From: UBA5359 sp028699365 [NCBI: bacterium] | GTDB lineage: Bacteria; UBP13; UBA5359 | Assembly: GCA_028699365.1 (NCBI GenBank) | Contig: JAQVUQ010000020.1 | Coordinates: forward strand, 1-14,621 | Direction of reading: 5' to 3' | Length of the DNA stretch: 14,621 nucleotides | Shown here: in pieces, positions 1 through 7,920 of the stretch | Numbering within the stretch: the first letter of the stretch is position 1 | Layout: each line of letters begins with the position of its first letter | The notes under the pieces: model-generated | What the model was told of the DNA's origin: nothing | Databases searched by the model: none | The model's input: only the letters and a program-made list of their open reading frames with translations | Made by a program: the position numbers and the translations under genes

Positions 1-76
1 TTTAGCGCCGATAAGATGTTGGATTTAGTGCGCCACTGGCAAAGGCGCAACCATATTGCCAAAGTGTCTCATTACA
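1..76 (-). mobile_element. possible terminal region of an insertion sequence (IS21-like end) extending off the left edge
   Basis: No gene lies between the window start and the thrC stop. Read on the minus strand from position 76, the stretch begins TGTAATGAGACAC. It then carries partly repeated blocks: TTTGGCA at about 65-59 and TTTGCCA at about 43-37, each followed within about 10 bases by a GCGCC- or GGCGC-type core. A 6-base inverted repeat (TGCGCC at 29-34, GGCGCA at 44-49) sits inside. A TGT start followed by several internal repeats is how IS21-family ends are built, but I see no transposase, no second end and no target duplication. The call rests on recalled style only. Confidence 0.25.
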
Positions 77-90
77 AGGCCCGTTTATCT

Positions 91-119
91 CGTGACAAGT
101 ATACTTAAACGATGTCACG
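91..119. repeat. inverted repeat downstream of thrC
   Basis: CGTGACA (91-97) and TGTCACG (113-119) are perfect 7-base inverted repeats around a 15-base spacer, which itself starts with the palindrome AAGTATACTT (98-107). It lies 9 bases past the thrC stop and could form a hairpin at the 3' end of the hom-thrC transcript. No T-run follows on the minus strand, so it is not a normal intrinsic terminator. It might stabilise the 3' end or be a protein-binding site. Confidence 0.4.
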
Positions 120-127
120 CAGTAATA

Positions 128-1183
128 TTAGTATCCTATGGCTCCGAGGACGGCCGCCAGGGTGGCCGCCACTGTCGGAGGCTCGCCGATGGATTTGATG
201 GCACAACTGGGATCCTTCAGGCCGTGTCCGGTAAGGGTGCAGACTATGGAGGATCCGTCCGGGAAGTAATCCTGACGGGCCAGTTTCAGCACTCCGGCCA
301 CCGATGCGGCAGAACCCGGCTCTGCAAAGACTCCCTCCGACTGAGCCATGCTGCGATAGGCCTCCAGTATCTCTTCGTCCGTAACCTTGTCTATCAGTCC
401 GCCTGATTCGTCCCTGGCCGCCTCAGCGCTCTTCCAACTGGCAGGATTGCCGATGCGGATGGCGGTGGCGATGGTTTCCGGCTTCTCGATAGGATGCCCA
501 TCTACGATGGGTGCCGATCCGGCAGCCTGAAAGCCTATCATTTTGGGCAGACGGGTCGTCTTGCCGTATTGGAGATACTCGCGGTATCCCTTCCAGTAAG
601 CGGTTATATTGCCGGCATTGCCGACGGGTATGGCATGGTATAAGGGCGCATCGCCCAACTCGTCGCAGATCTCGAACGCCGCCGTCTTCTGCCCTTCTAT
701 TCGATACGGGTTGATTGAATTGACCAGCGTTATGGGGTATCTATCGGTAATCTCGCATACCAGACGCAGGGCATCGTCAAAGTTGCCTTCCACGGCTATG
801 ACCCTGGCACCGTGCATCAGAGCCTGCGCCAGCTTACCCATGGCAATGGCGCCTTTGGGAAGAATGACTATGCAATCGATGCCCGCCCGGGCGCTGTACG
901 CGGCTGCGGAAGCTGATGTATTGCCGGTGGAGGCACACATTACAGCCTTGGAACCTTCCTCCAGGGCCTTGGATATGGCCATGGTCATGCCTCTATCCTT
1001 GAATGATCCGGTCGGATTCAGACCGTCGTATTTCAAATAGAGCTTGATATCCTTGCCGACCCGTTTTGCCAGTTTAGGCGCTTCCACCAGCGGAGTGCCG
1101 CCCTCAAGCAGCGTCATCACGGGTGTCTTATCGGTTACCGGCAGATACTCTCCGTATTCCCTGATCAGACCCTTCCAAGCCAT
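128..1183 (-). CDS. thrC: threonine synthase
   Basis: Converts O-phospho-L-homoserine to L-threonine and phosphate with pyridoxal phosphate, the last step of threonine synthesis in the cytosol. The 351-residue protein has the fold-type II PLP pattern: the cofactor lysine is K62 in GSFKDRGMT, followed by the [14 protein letters not shown] segment near residue 83, the phosphate-binding PVGNAGN loop, and a late [10 protein letters not shown] motif typical of the family. The length fits the short, bacillus-type threonine synthases. The ATG at 1183 is preceded by GGAGGAGGAG, which lies over the end of hom; only 4 bases separate the two genes, so they are co-transcribed and probably translationally coupled. 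No homoserine kinase gene is in the window, so its substrate must be made by an enzyme encoded elsewhere. Confidence 0.95.
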   Translation of the reverse strand: MAWKGLIREYGEYLPVTDKTPVMTLLEGGTPLVEAPKLAKRVGKDIKLYLKYDGLNPTGSFKDRGMTMAISKALEEGSKAVMCASTGNTSASAAAYSARAGIDCIVILPKGAIAMGKLAQALMHGARVIAVEGNFDDALRLVCEITDRYPITLVNSINPYRIEGQKTAAFEICDELGDAPLYHAIPVGNAGNITAYWKGYREYLQYGKTTRLPKMIGFQAAGSAPIVDGHPIEKPETIATAIRIGNPASWKSAEAARDESGGLIDKVTDEEILEAYRSMAQSEGVFAEPGSAASVAGVLKLARQDYFPDGSSIVCTLTGHGLKDPSCAIKSIGEPPTVAATLAAVLGAIGY

Positions 1184-1187
1184 AACC

Positions 1188-2471
1188 TTACTCCTCCTCC
1201 AGCCGTATGAGGCTGCTCACTTCTCTGACGTAATCCCTCTCGCTCAGAACATCGATAGCAGCTTGAATGTTCTTCTCCGCCACTTCATGGGTGATAATAA
1301 CCAGTTCCGCCGTGTCGCCGCCGCTCTTCTGAACGACGGATGATATGCTGACGGCGTGATCACCCAGAACACCGGCCAGAGAAGCCAAAACGCCGGGCTC
1401 GTCCGCCACCTGCATGCGCAGATAATACTTCAACTCTATATCGGATATGGGCCGTATGCTCAACTTATCAAAGCAGGTGCAAGAGATACGCCCGTTGGCA
1501 CAGTTGATAATGTTGCGTGCCGATTCAATCACATCGCCGATGATGGCGCTGCCGGTAGGCAACGAGCCGGCTCCCCGGCCGTAAAACATCAGATCGCCGA
1601 CACCGTCGCCCCGGAGAAAGACTGCGTTGAAGACATCGTTGACCGCTGCCAGGGGATGGTCGGCCGGTATCATGGCCGGGTGAACCCTGGCCTCAACCTG
1701 ACCGTTGAAAGGACGGGCCACCGCCAGCAGCTTGATGACGTATCCCAGTTCGGCGGCATAGGCTATATCCTTGGAACTTATGCCCCTTATGCCCTCGCAG
1801 TATATATCGCTGATATTGATCCGGGTATTAAAGGCAATAGCTGAAAGTATAGCCAGTTTGTAAGCGGAATCGTAACCTTCCACATCGCTGGTTGGATCGG
1901 CTTCGGCGTATCCCATGGCCTGTGCTTCCTGCAGCACATCGGCAAAATCCAGCCCCTCCGTACTCATCTTGGTCAGAATGTAATTGGTCGTGCCGTTGAC
2001 TATGCCCAGGATCTTCTCGACCCTGTTGGCCACCAGCGAGGACTTAAGCGGCCCGATGATGGGAATTCCTCCGCCCACGCTGGCCTCGAAGAGAAAATCC
2101 CGCCCCAGCTCACCGGCCAGATCCAGTATCTCCGAGCCGTGCTTGGCAATGAGCTCCTTATTGGCGGTAACGACGTTCTTGCCCTGCCGCAGCGCTTCCA
2201 TGATAAACTCCCGTGCCGGGTGAACGCCGCCGATCACTTCCACGATAATATCGATATCCGGATCGGCTATCACCTTACGGGCATCGGTGGTCATTATTTC
2301 GGGAGGAAAGGATACCGGTCGGGGACGCTCCAGGTCCAGATCGACAACAGCCGCTATCCTTATGTCCGCCCCTACTCTCCTGGAAATGAGTTCGGCGTTG
2401 CGCTGCAACAGTTCGGCAGTACCGCAGCCCACTGTTCCCAGGCCGAGTATGCCGATATTAATGCGTTTCAT
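1188..2471 (-). CDS. hom: homoserine dehydrogenase (monofunctional, with ACT domain)
   Basis: Reduces L-aspartate semialdehyde to L-homoserine with NAD(P)H, the entry to the threonine/methionine branch. The 427-residue protein shows an N-terminal Rossmann motif GLGTVGCG (residues 10-17), the catalytic-domain segments [12 protein letters not shown] and [11 protein letters not shown], and the family signature [21 protein letters not shown]-terminal ACT domain (about 351-427, starting [15 protein letters not shown]) is the usual site of feedback control by threonine. I chose the ATG at 2471: GGAGG lies 7 bases upstream, and [12 protein letters not shown] is the normal family start. The frame stays open upstream to 2603, but that part runs through the tRNA gene and is not coding. 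It forms a pair with thrC downstream. Confidence 0.95.
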   Translation of the reverse strand: MKRINIGILGLGTVGCGTAELLQRNAELISRRVGADIRIAAVVDLDLERPRPVSFPPEIMTTDARKVIADPDIDIIVEVIGGVHPAREFIMEALRQGKNVVTANKELIAKHGSEILDLAGELGRDFLFEASVGGGIPIIGPLKSSLVANRVEKILGIVNGTTNYILTKMSTEGLDFADVLQEAQAMGYAEADPTSDVEGYDSAYKLAILSAIAFNTRINISDIYCEGIRGISSKDIAYAAELGYVIKLLAVARPFNGQVEARVHPAMIPADHPLAAVNDVFNAVFLRGDGVGDLMFYGRGAGSLPTGSAIIGDVIESARNIINCANGRISCTCFDKLSIRPISDIELKYYLRMQVADEPGVLASLAGVLGDHAVSISSVVQKSGGDTAELVIITHEVAEKNIQAAIDVLSERDYVREVSSLIRLEEE

Positions 2472-2504
2472 GTTTATCCTCCATCTCAAAAATGCCCGGA
2501 TAAT

Positions 2505-2534
2505 AAAAAAGACTCCGGAGAGCCTGTTGAGAGT
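2505..2534 (-). terminator. weak terminator or attenuator candidate between tRNA-Met and hom
   Basis: On the minus strand, ACTCT (2534-2530) can pair with GGAGT (2516-2512, one G-U). This is followed directly by C and then a run of six T (2510-2505). The palindrome CTCCGGAG overlaps the 3' arm. The stem is short, so it would stop only part of the transcription leaving the tRNA gene and let the rest read into hom. This is inferred; no folding was computed. Confidence 0.3.
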
Positions 2535-2541
2535 TTTGATT

Positions 2542-2618
2542 TGGTGGCTAAGGCTGGACTCGAACCAGCGACCTAGCGGGTATGAACCGCTCGCTCTAAC
2601 CAACTGAGCTACTTAGCC
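2542..2618 (-). tRNA. tRNA-Met (CAT anticodon, elongator type)
   Basis: A full 77-base cloverleaf reads on the minus strand. The acceptor stem GGCTAAG/CTTAGCC is fully paired. The D arm is GCTC-loop-GAGC, the anticodon stem AGCGG/CCGCT encloses loop TTCATAC (anticodon CAT at 2584-2582), and the T arm is GCTGG-TTCGAGT-CCAGC. The 3' CCA is encoded. A paired 1-72 base pair and the lack of three G-C pairs in the anticodon stem argue against initiator tRNA-fMet. The GGCTA start and CGGTTCATACCCG arm resemble elongator tRNA-Met. A CAT anticodon could also be tRNA-Ile2 read through lysidine, which I think less likely. Confidence 0.93.
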
Positions 2619-2647
2619 GTGCTGCACCGGTCATAATTGCCGTGATT

Positions 2648-2675
2648 ATTATATCAGAGCAATGCAAATTGTCAA
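2648..2675 (-). promoter_or_regulatory. consensus sigma-70/sigma-A promoter for tRNA-Met (and possibly hom-thrC)
   Basis: On the minus strand, TTGACA (2675-2670) and TATAAT (2653-2648) are both perfect matches to the vegetative consensus, 16 bases apart. The expected start is near 2641, giving a leader of about 22 bases before the tRNA 5' end at 2618. The boxes lie just past the xylB stop (2682). No comparable promoter is visible in the 70 bases between the tRNA and hom, so this may also be the hom-thrC promoter. Confidence 0.85.
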
Positions 2676-2681
2676 TCGAGT

Positions 2682-4220
2682 TTACAAACATGCCCGAGCC
2701 ACTGTCTCGTGCAGATCTGCATAAATCTCCTTCAATGCCGGATAGAGACGGCGGTAAACTGAATAGTAATTCTCGTAGACGGTAGAACGCGCCGCATCCG
2801 GTGCCGTCCGCCCCACGATCTCTATGCTGTGGCTGCAGGCCTCGGCCACGTCGGTAAAGACTCCGGCCCCGACTCCGGCCAGAAGCGCCGCTCCCAGAGC
2901 CGCTCCGTCGACGGCGTTGATGACGGTCATATCCACACCGTTGATATCTGCCTGTATCTGTCTCCACATCAGGCTGCGCGCACCACCGCCGGAGGCACGT
3001 ATCTCGTTCACCGGTATGTTCATATCCCTGATCATATCCAGGGAATCACGCAGACCGTAGGCCACACCCTCCAGGACGGAACGGCTCATCTCGGCCTTGG
3101 TATGGCGCAGGCTCAAGCCGAAGAACACCCCCCTGGCGTAGGGATCGGGATGAGGAGCCCTCTCTCCGGCCAGATACGGCAGGAAGACCAGTCCTTCGGA
3201 ACCCGCCTGGGCCTGCTGAGCCTCAGCCGTGATCAGCTCATAAGGATCTATCCCGGCCAGAGCGGCAGCCTCCTTTTCAAGTTGACAAAGGACGTTGCGA
3301 TACCACTGCAGGGATCCGCCGGCTGAGAGCATGACCCCCATAACGTGCCACTTGCCGGGAACGGCATGGCAGAAGGTGTGCAGCCGGCCTTCAGGATCCA
3401 CGGCAGGTTTGTCCGTATAAGCGAATACCACTCCAGAGGTCCCTATTGTAGAGGATACCAGCCCTTCCGTTACAATGCCGGTGCCCACAGCCTGCGCCGC
3501 CTGGTCGCCTCCGCCGCCCACCACCGGCATGCCGGCTGACAGGCCTGTCTCACGTGAGGCCGCGGCACTGACCATGGCGCTGACTACCGGTGACTCAAAG
3601 CAGAGCGGCAGCAACTCCGGCGATAACTCCAGCGCGTCCAGCATGGCACAGGACCATTCCCTGGAGACGACATCGAAGAGCAGGGTGCCGGAGGCATCAG
3701 AAACCTCGGTGGCAAATGCCCCTGTCAGGCGATAGCGGATGTAATCCTTGGGCAGAAGCACCTTGCGCACACGGGCGAAATTTTCAGGCTCATGGTTTCT
3801 GAGCCAGATTATCTTGGGCGCGGTAAATCCCGTCAGAGCCGGATTGGCCGTCAGTTCGATCAGCCGCTCGCGACCGCCGACGCGGTCGGTTATCCATTGG
3901 CACTCCGCCACCGTCCGCTGATCGCACCATAGAATGGCCGGCCTGATGACCTCGTTGTTCTTATCCAGAAAGACGGATCCGTGCATCTGGCCGGACAGGC
4001 CGATGCCGATAACCTCTTCCGGCCTGACTTCCCGCAGAAGCTCTCTCACGGTCTGCACAGTTGCCTGCCACCAGTCTTCGGGGTTCTGCTCGGCCCACCC
4101 GGGCCGCGGCGTATAAAGAGGATACTCGGCGACGGCATGCCGCTTTACCTGTCCATCGTCCCCCAGCAGTATGCTCTTGACTCCGGATGTGCCGATATCG
4201 ATTCCCAAAAGGTAAGACAT
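2682..4220 (-). CDS. xylB: xylulokinase-type FGGY carbohydrate kinase
   Basis: Predicted to phosphorylate D-xylulose (or a related ketose) with ATP, giving xylulose 5-phosphate for the pentose phosphate pathway. The 512-residue protein has both actin-like halves of the FGGY family: an N-terminal phosphate loop GIDIGTSGVKS (7-17), the substrate segment GLSGQMHGSVFLD (74-86) with the MHG triplet characteristic of xylulokinases, LWCDQRT (97-103), and the catalytic-base aspartate D239 in GGGGDQAAQAVG. The C-terminal half carries the ATP-site glycine run ASGGGARS. The ATG at 4220 has GGAGG seven bases upstream and lies 9 bases after the PucR-type regulator stop, so the two form one unit. No xylose isomerase or sugar transporter is nearby, so the in vivo sugar is uncertain; related FGGY kinases act on other sugars. 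Confidence 0.87.
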   Translation of the reverse strand: MSYLLGIDIGTSGVKSILLGDDGQVKRHAVAEYPLYTPRPGWAEQNPEDWWQATVQTVRELLREVRPEEVIGIGLSGQMHGSVFLDKNNEVIRPAILWCDQRTVAECQWITDRVGGRERLIELTANPALTGFTAPKIIWLRNHEPENFARVRKVLLPKDYIRYRLTGAFATEVSDASGTLLFDVVSREWSCAMLDALELSPELLPLCFESPVVSAMVSAAASRETGLSAGMPVVGGGGDQAAQAVGTGIVTEGLVSSTIGTSGVVFAYTDKPAVDPEGRLHTFCHAVPGKWHVMGVMLSAGGSLQWYRNVLCQLEKEAAALAGIDPYELITAEAQQAQAGSEGLVFLPYLAGERAPHPDPYARGVFFGLSLRHTKAEMSRSVLEGVAYGLRDSLDMIRDMNIPVNEIRASGGGARSLMWRQIQADINGVDMTVINAVDGAALGAALLAGVGAGVFTDVAEACSHSIEIVGRTAPDAARSTVYENYYSVYRRLYPALKEIYADLHETVARACL

Positions 4221-4229
4221 GTAAGCCTC

Positions 4230-5873
4230 CTATTTTGCCAGCAGATCGTGGATGGCCAGTGCCATCCTGAGGTTCAATTGGTCTTCAGGAGTTTTCAGGT
4301 TGGCTCCGGTCAGAGTCAGTATCTGTCCCAGCCGGTATTCCAGAGTGTGACGATGGACAAAGAGCTGTTCTGCCGCCACCTTGATGCTCTCACCACTATC
4401 GAAATAAGCCTTGAGAGTTTCCACAAGCTCGGTGCGATGGCTCTCGTCGTAGTCGATGAGAACGCCTATGGTCTCGCGCATGAAATTGAGGACCCTGTTG
4501 CGGTCCTGATAGTTATACAGCAGACGGTAACCGCCCATATCATCGTAAAAGGCATCCTTCCCCAAGCCGTGCAGGCGTCGTCCCATCTGGATGGCCTTTC
4601 GGGCTTCCAGATGGCTGCGGTAAAGATCCAGTATATCGCTGTAATATCCGCCCACGCCTATGGAGAACTCCAGGCTGGGCAGATCCCGCTCCAGGCGGCG
4701 GCGCAGGCGCTCCAGATCGGCACGCAGCGTATCTATTTTAAAATCTTCCATGACCGGATAGAGTATCACTATGCTGTCGGAACGGTCCAGCACCACCGGA
4801 TTGACCGCTCCCGGCCAGCGATCCATAATCTCCTGCGTCAACCGGTTGAGCGGTATCTCAGCCGGTGAGGCTTCATCAGCCTCGGAGTTGTCCGGCAGGA
4901 GGACTATGGATACATAGCCCCTTTCAATATCACAGCCCAGTGACTCGGCTCTGGAAGCTATGCTCTCCACAGTCTGAATATTGCCGGAGAGCAATTCGTC
5001 CCAGAGATCCCGATGGAGACGGCGCTCAGCGGTAGCTACGGCTGCGTCCCGTGCCATTTCCAGGGCAGCGGCGGTAGCCGCATGCTCAAGAGCAATGTGA
5101 TCGAAATCCGGCAGGAGCTTCTCGCCCTCCATGACCGAGATATAGCCGCAGCAGCGATTGCGGATACAGATGGGTGCTATTACCCGGGAATCGTAACCTT
5201 CATAGGCGGGCTCGTAGATCCTCTTGGGGCAAGCCAGATCGATCAGCTTATCTGACAGATGCCTGCGCCCCTCCTCGGCTGAGCCGGGAGCTTTCAGACG
5301 CAGAGGACTTCCATCCTCGGCAACAGAGACGATCAGGTCCAGGTTGCGGTCCTCTATCAGCACCGGATGGTCGACCAGGCTGGCCAGAGTAGCGGCTACC
5401 GCTTCTATTCCGCTGCCGCCGGCATCAAGAACCTTCCTTGTAAGCTCACGCTGTACTTCCTCGGAGCGCTTCAGTATCCTTACCTGCTTGTCCAGGAGAA
5501 GATCGTGAACCGAGGTGGATATATCCGTCCAGGGAATATCGGCCGGCACCTGTATCAGAGGGATATCGTCGGCATCGGCCTGTGTTATCATGCCGTCCGG
5601 TATCTTGCCCAGAAAACGCTCCGGCTTGATGGCGATAGCCGATACTCCGGCCATAGCCATCCGTTCCACAAAGCTTTGCTGGGCTTCAGAGTCCTGGCGC
5701 AGAGCAAAGCCGGAAGTCAGTATCAGTTCCTCACCCCTGACCCAGTTGACGATGTCGGGAACTTCGGCTATGGTGACGCGGCGTATCTGCCTGTCCAGCC
5801 CGCCCTCTCCGGCCAGCAGAACGGCACCTTGCAATATCTCCATTTTGAGTAATTCGTTAACGGTTATAAACAT
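4230..5873 (-). CDS. PucR-family transcriptional regulator
   Basis: A DNA-binding regulator of the PucR/CdaR group. The 547-residue protein has an N-terminal PucR domain (about 1-125, including EVPDIVNWVRGEELILTSGFAL) thought to sense a small molecule, a GAF-like/linker middle (about 150-290), a CdaR GGDEF-like region (about 300-440), and a C-terminal PucR-type helix-turn-helix (about 484-547, core IKVAAEQLFVHRHTLEYRL). Members control purine, sugar-acid, GABA or proline use in other bacteria. The gene stops 9 bases before xylB, so the simplest idea is that it controls that kinase, perhaps in answer to a sugar metabolite. The ATG at 5873 lacks a clear Shine-Dalgarno sequence, unlike its neighbours, and could be weakly translated. 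Upstream lies a 41-base A+T-rich gap with only a poor promoter match. Confidence 0.88.
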   Translation of the reverse strand: MFITVNELLKMEILQGAVLLAGEGGLDRQIRRVTIAEVPDIVNWVRGEELILTSGFALRQDSEAQQSFVERMAMAGVSAIAIKPERFLGKIPDGMITQADADDIPLIQVPADIPWTDISTSVHDLLLDKQVRILKRSEEVQRELTRKVLDAGGSGIEAVAATLASLVDHPVLIEDRNLDLIVSVAEDGSPLRLKAPGSAEEGRRHLSDKLIDLACPKRIYEPAYEGYDSRVIAPICIRNRCCGYISVMEGEKLLPDFDHIALEHAATAAALEMARDAAVATAERRLHRDLWDELLSGNIQTVESIASRAESLGCDIERGYVSIVLLPDNSEADEASPAEIPLNRLTQEIMDRWPGAVNPVVLDRSDSIVILYPVMEDFKIDTLRADLERLRRRLERDLPSLEFSIGVGGYYSDILDLYRSHLEARKAIQMGRRLHGLGKDAFYDDMGGYRLLYNYQDRNRVLNFMRETIGVLIDYDESHRTELVETLKAYFDSGESIKVAAEQLFVHRHTLEYRLGQILTLTGANLKTPEDQLNLRMALAIHDLLAK

Positions 5874-5914
5874 GGCAGTTACATTCTACAATATGCGAGA
5901 GAATATTAACAGAG

Positions 5915-6376
5915 TTAATCAGTTATAACACTACGACCGGAGGCATAGCGAACTATATCGGCTCTGGTAACTATGCCCACCAGCACGTCGTCAACTATGA
6001 CGGGAACGCGGTTTATATCTCGCGTCACCATCAGATCTGCTATCTCCCGAACCGGCGTATCGGGACCGACCGATATGACCTCGCGGGTCATGATATCGGC
6101 CGCTCTCATGCCGACCATCTTCCTGACGGCTTCCTCGTAATGCTGCAGCCCGCCCAGAAAGATGATGCCATCCAGTATCTGGATAAACGCCGGCAAACGC
6201 AGACTGGCATCCCTGAAGATGATGTCCTCCTCAGAGACTACGCCCACAACGCGACCGCCCTCCGTGACCGGCAGCCCGCTTATACGGCGCTCCTTGAGTA
6301 TGTCTGCGATCTCCCTCACGGTTGCAGACGGATTGACGGTGATCACGTCACGGCTCATGATATCCGATGCTTTCAT
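5915..6376 (-). CDS. tandem CBS-domain protein
   Basis: A 153-residue cytosolic protein made almost entirely of a pair of CBS domains: about 5-57 (DIMSRDVITVNPSATVREIA, ending VVGVVSEEDIIF) and about 92-146 (DIMTREVISVGPDTPVREIA, ending VGIVTRADIVRYA). They are joined by a hydrophobic linker with LQHYEEAVRKMVG. Such pairs fold into a Bateman module that binds adenine nucleotides (AMP, ATP, S-adenosylmethionine, in some proteins c-di-AMP) and works as a sensor. No enzymatic or DNA-binding part is present, so it must act on a partner. The ATG at 6376 overlaps the stop of the nnrE-nnrD gene by 4 bases (ATGA) and has GGAGGGG upstream, which is strong coupling to that gene. The ligand and partner cannot be told from sequence. 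Confidence 0.88.
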   Translation of the reverse strand: MKASDIMSRDVITVNPSATVREIADILKERRISGLPVTEGGRVVGVVSEEDIIFRDASLRLPAFIQILDGIIFLGGLQHYEEAVRKMVGMRAADIMTREVISVGPDTPVREIADLMVTRDINRVPVIVDDVLVGIVTRADIVRYASGRSVITD

Positions 6377-7920
6377 ACGGTCCCCTCCAACTTGATAAAA
6401 GCTGCCGGCAGATAGTCTATGATATCCCCGGCCACCAGAGATCTCATCCCTTTATCGGCCGCTGCCAGGTCGCCGGCCAGACCGTGCAGATAGACACCCA
6501 GCACCGCCGCATCGTAAAGAGCTGTGCCCTGTGCGATGAGAGCGGCGATCAGACCTGTCAGCACATCGCCCGATCCACCCGTGGCCATACCGGGATTCCC
6601 GGTAGGATTGATGAAGAGACGGCCGTCCGGATGGGCTACCAGCGTTCTGGCCCCTTTCAGGACGGTTACCGTTCCGTAAATTTCCGCCGCCCGCAACACC
6701 GCCTTGAACCTGTCGTCCTGCACCGCAGCAGCGCTGGTATCCAGAAGATGCCCCATCTCACCAGGATGAGGCGTCAGCACTGCCCTGGCCCCGGGCAGCG
6801 GCCCTGACGGGGACAGGGCGTAAAGCGCATCCGCATCTATGACCACAGGGCCGTCATATTCCAGCAAAAGTTGTCTGACAAAATCCAGAGCCTCGTCATG
6901 CCTGGTCATGCCCGGACCGACGGCAACTACGTCAGCTTCGTTCAGTATGCCCATAAGTCCGGGCAGCGCCGAAGGAGCGATGCAGCCGTCCTGAGTACCG
7001 TTCACCGGCGAAACCATCAGTTCCCGGTGACAGGCAGCCACCACCGGTTGCTGCTGTGCGGGAACGGCAATCCTGACCATTCCCGCCCCGCCCCGCAGCG
7101 CCGACATGCCGGCCATAGCGATAGCCCCTGTCATGCTCCTGGCCCCACCTATGGCCAGCACCAGGCCCGCTGCATTCTTATAGGCCTGCGGCGATCTTGG
7201 CGGCAGCATGGCGGCCGCCTCCGGTTCGATAAGAATATTAGTTCTGAGATCATCAGATACCAGCAACGCCCTGGGGATAGAGATATCCGCCACGGAGAGC
7301 GTCCCCGCATAATCCACGCCGGGGTATACCAGCAGGCCGGGCTTGGGCAAAGCCAGAGTTACCGTGCGTGCAGCCTGGACGGCCTCAGGAAACGGCTTGC
7401 CGCTGTCTGCATCCAGGCCGGAGGGAATATCCACGGCCAGAACGGCGCCGCCGGTGGAGTTCAACAGGCGAACGGCCTCCAGTGCCAAACCCTCCACCGG
7501 ACCGTTAAGCCCTGTTCCCAGCAGAGCATCCACGGCCAGATGGCAGCCCAGCAGATCGTGTCGCAACTCATTGAGTCCGGCTTCATCCAGAACTTCCGTC
7601 AGAGGAATGCCGAGGCGCACCGCAACTTCCGCATTAGTCCTGGCGTCTCCCTTCACGGCGGACAGAGCCCCTATAATATATACACGGGCACCGATGCCTC
7701 TGTTGAAGAGATGACGAGCAACGACCATGCCGTCCCCGCCGTTGTTGCCTCGGCCGCAAACTACGCATACCCGGGGGGCGCATATGCCTTCCAGCATCAC
7801 CATAGCCGTTGAAGCTACGGAAATACCGGCGTTCTCCATGAGTACGATAGATGGTATGCCATAATCATCAACGGCATATTTATCGATGCTGCGCATCTCC
7901 GCCGATCGGGCTACTTTCAA
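6373..7920 (-). CDS. nnrE-nnrD: bifunctional NAD(P)H-hydrate epimerase / ADP-dependent NAD(P)H-hydrate dehydratase
   Basis: Repairs damaged NADH and NADPH. The N-terminal YjeF_N domain (about 1-215) epimerises R- and S-hydrates, and the C-terminal ribokinase-like domain (about 230-515) dehydrates the S form using ADP. Visible motifs are EMRSID and IPSIVLMENAG, GRGNNGGDG (about 56-64), LLGTGLNGPV and DIPSGLDADSG in the first domain; GGARSMTGA, VGPGM, DADAL, LTPHPGEM and GNPGMATGGSGDVLTG with catalytic D452 in the second. The frame is open to a TTG at 7935, but I place the start at the TTG at 7920: GGAGGTG (7933-7927) lies 6 bases before it, and MKVARSAEMRSID matches normal family N-termini. 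The gene overlaps the end of acpS by 41 bases and ends in a 4-base overlap with the CBS gene, so the three form one translational chain. Confidence 0.93.
   Translation of the reverse strand: MKVARSAEMRSIDKYAVDDYGIPSIVLMENAGISVASTAMVMLEGICAPRVCVVCGRGNNGGDGMVVARHLFNRGIGARVYIIGALSAVKGDARTNAEVAVRLGIPLTEVLDEAGLNELRHDLLGCHLAVDALLGTGLNGPVEGLALEAVRLLNSTGGAVLAVDIPSGLDADSGKPFPEAVQAARTVTLALPKPGLLVYPGVDYAGTLSVADISIPRALLVSDDLRTNILIEPEAAAMLPPRSPQAYKNAAGLVLAIGGARSMTGAIAMAGMSALRGGAGMVRIAVPAQQQPVVAACHRELMVSPVNGTQDGCIAPSALPGLMGILNEADVVAVGPGMTRHDEALDFVRQLLLEYDGPVVIDADALYALSPSGPLPGARAVLTPHPGEMGHLLDTSAAAVQDDRFKAVLRAAEIYGTVTVLKGARTLVAHPDGRLFINPTGNPGMATGGSGDVLTGLIAALIAQGTALYDAAVLGVYLHGLAGDLAAADKGMRSLVAGDIIDYLPAAFIKLEGTV

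Noticed and set aside
91-119. Inverted repeat after thrC as an intrinsic terminator
   Set aside because: The stem is only 7 pairs with a 15-base loop and no T-run follows on the minus strand; kept only as an inverted repeat.
2472-2603. Upstream extension of the hom frame to 2603
   Set aside because: The extra 44 codons run through the tRNA-Met gene and trailer; the ATG at 2471 has a strong Shine-Dalgarno sequence and the normal family N-terminus.
2596-2967. 123-codon minus-strand frame overlapping the xylB 3' end
   Set aside because: Arg/Gly-rich out-of-frame reading of xylB that runs on through the tRNA promoter.
3981-4868. 295-codon plus-strand open frame
   Set aside because: It lies opposite xylB and the PucR-type gene, spans the junction between them, and has no family-like motif; it is a codon-bias shadow.
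6871-7812. 313-codon plus-strand open frame
   Set aside because: Antisense to the well-supported nnrE-nnrD gene, with low-complexity His/Gln/Arg-rich composition and no recognisable domain.
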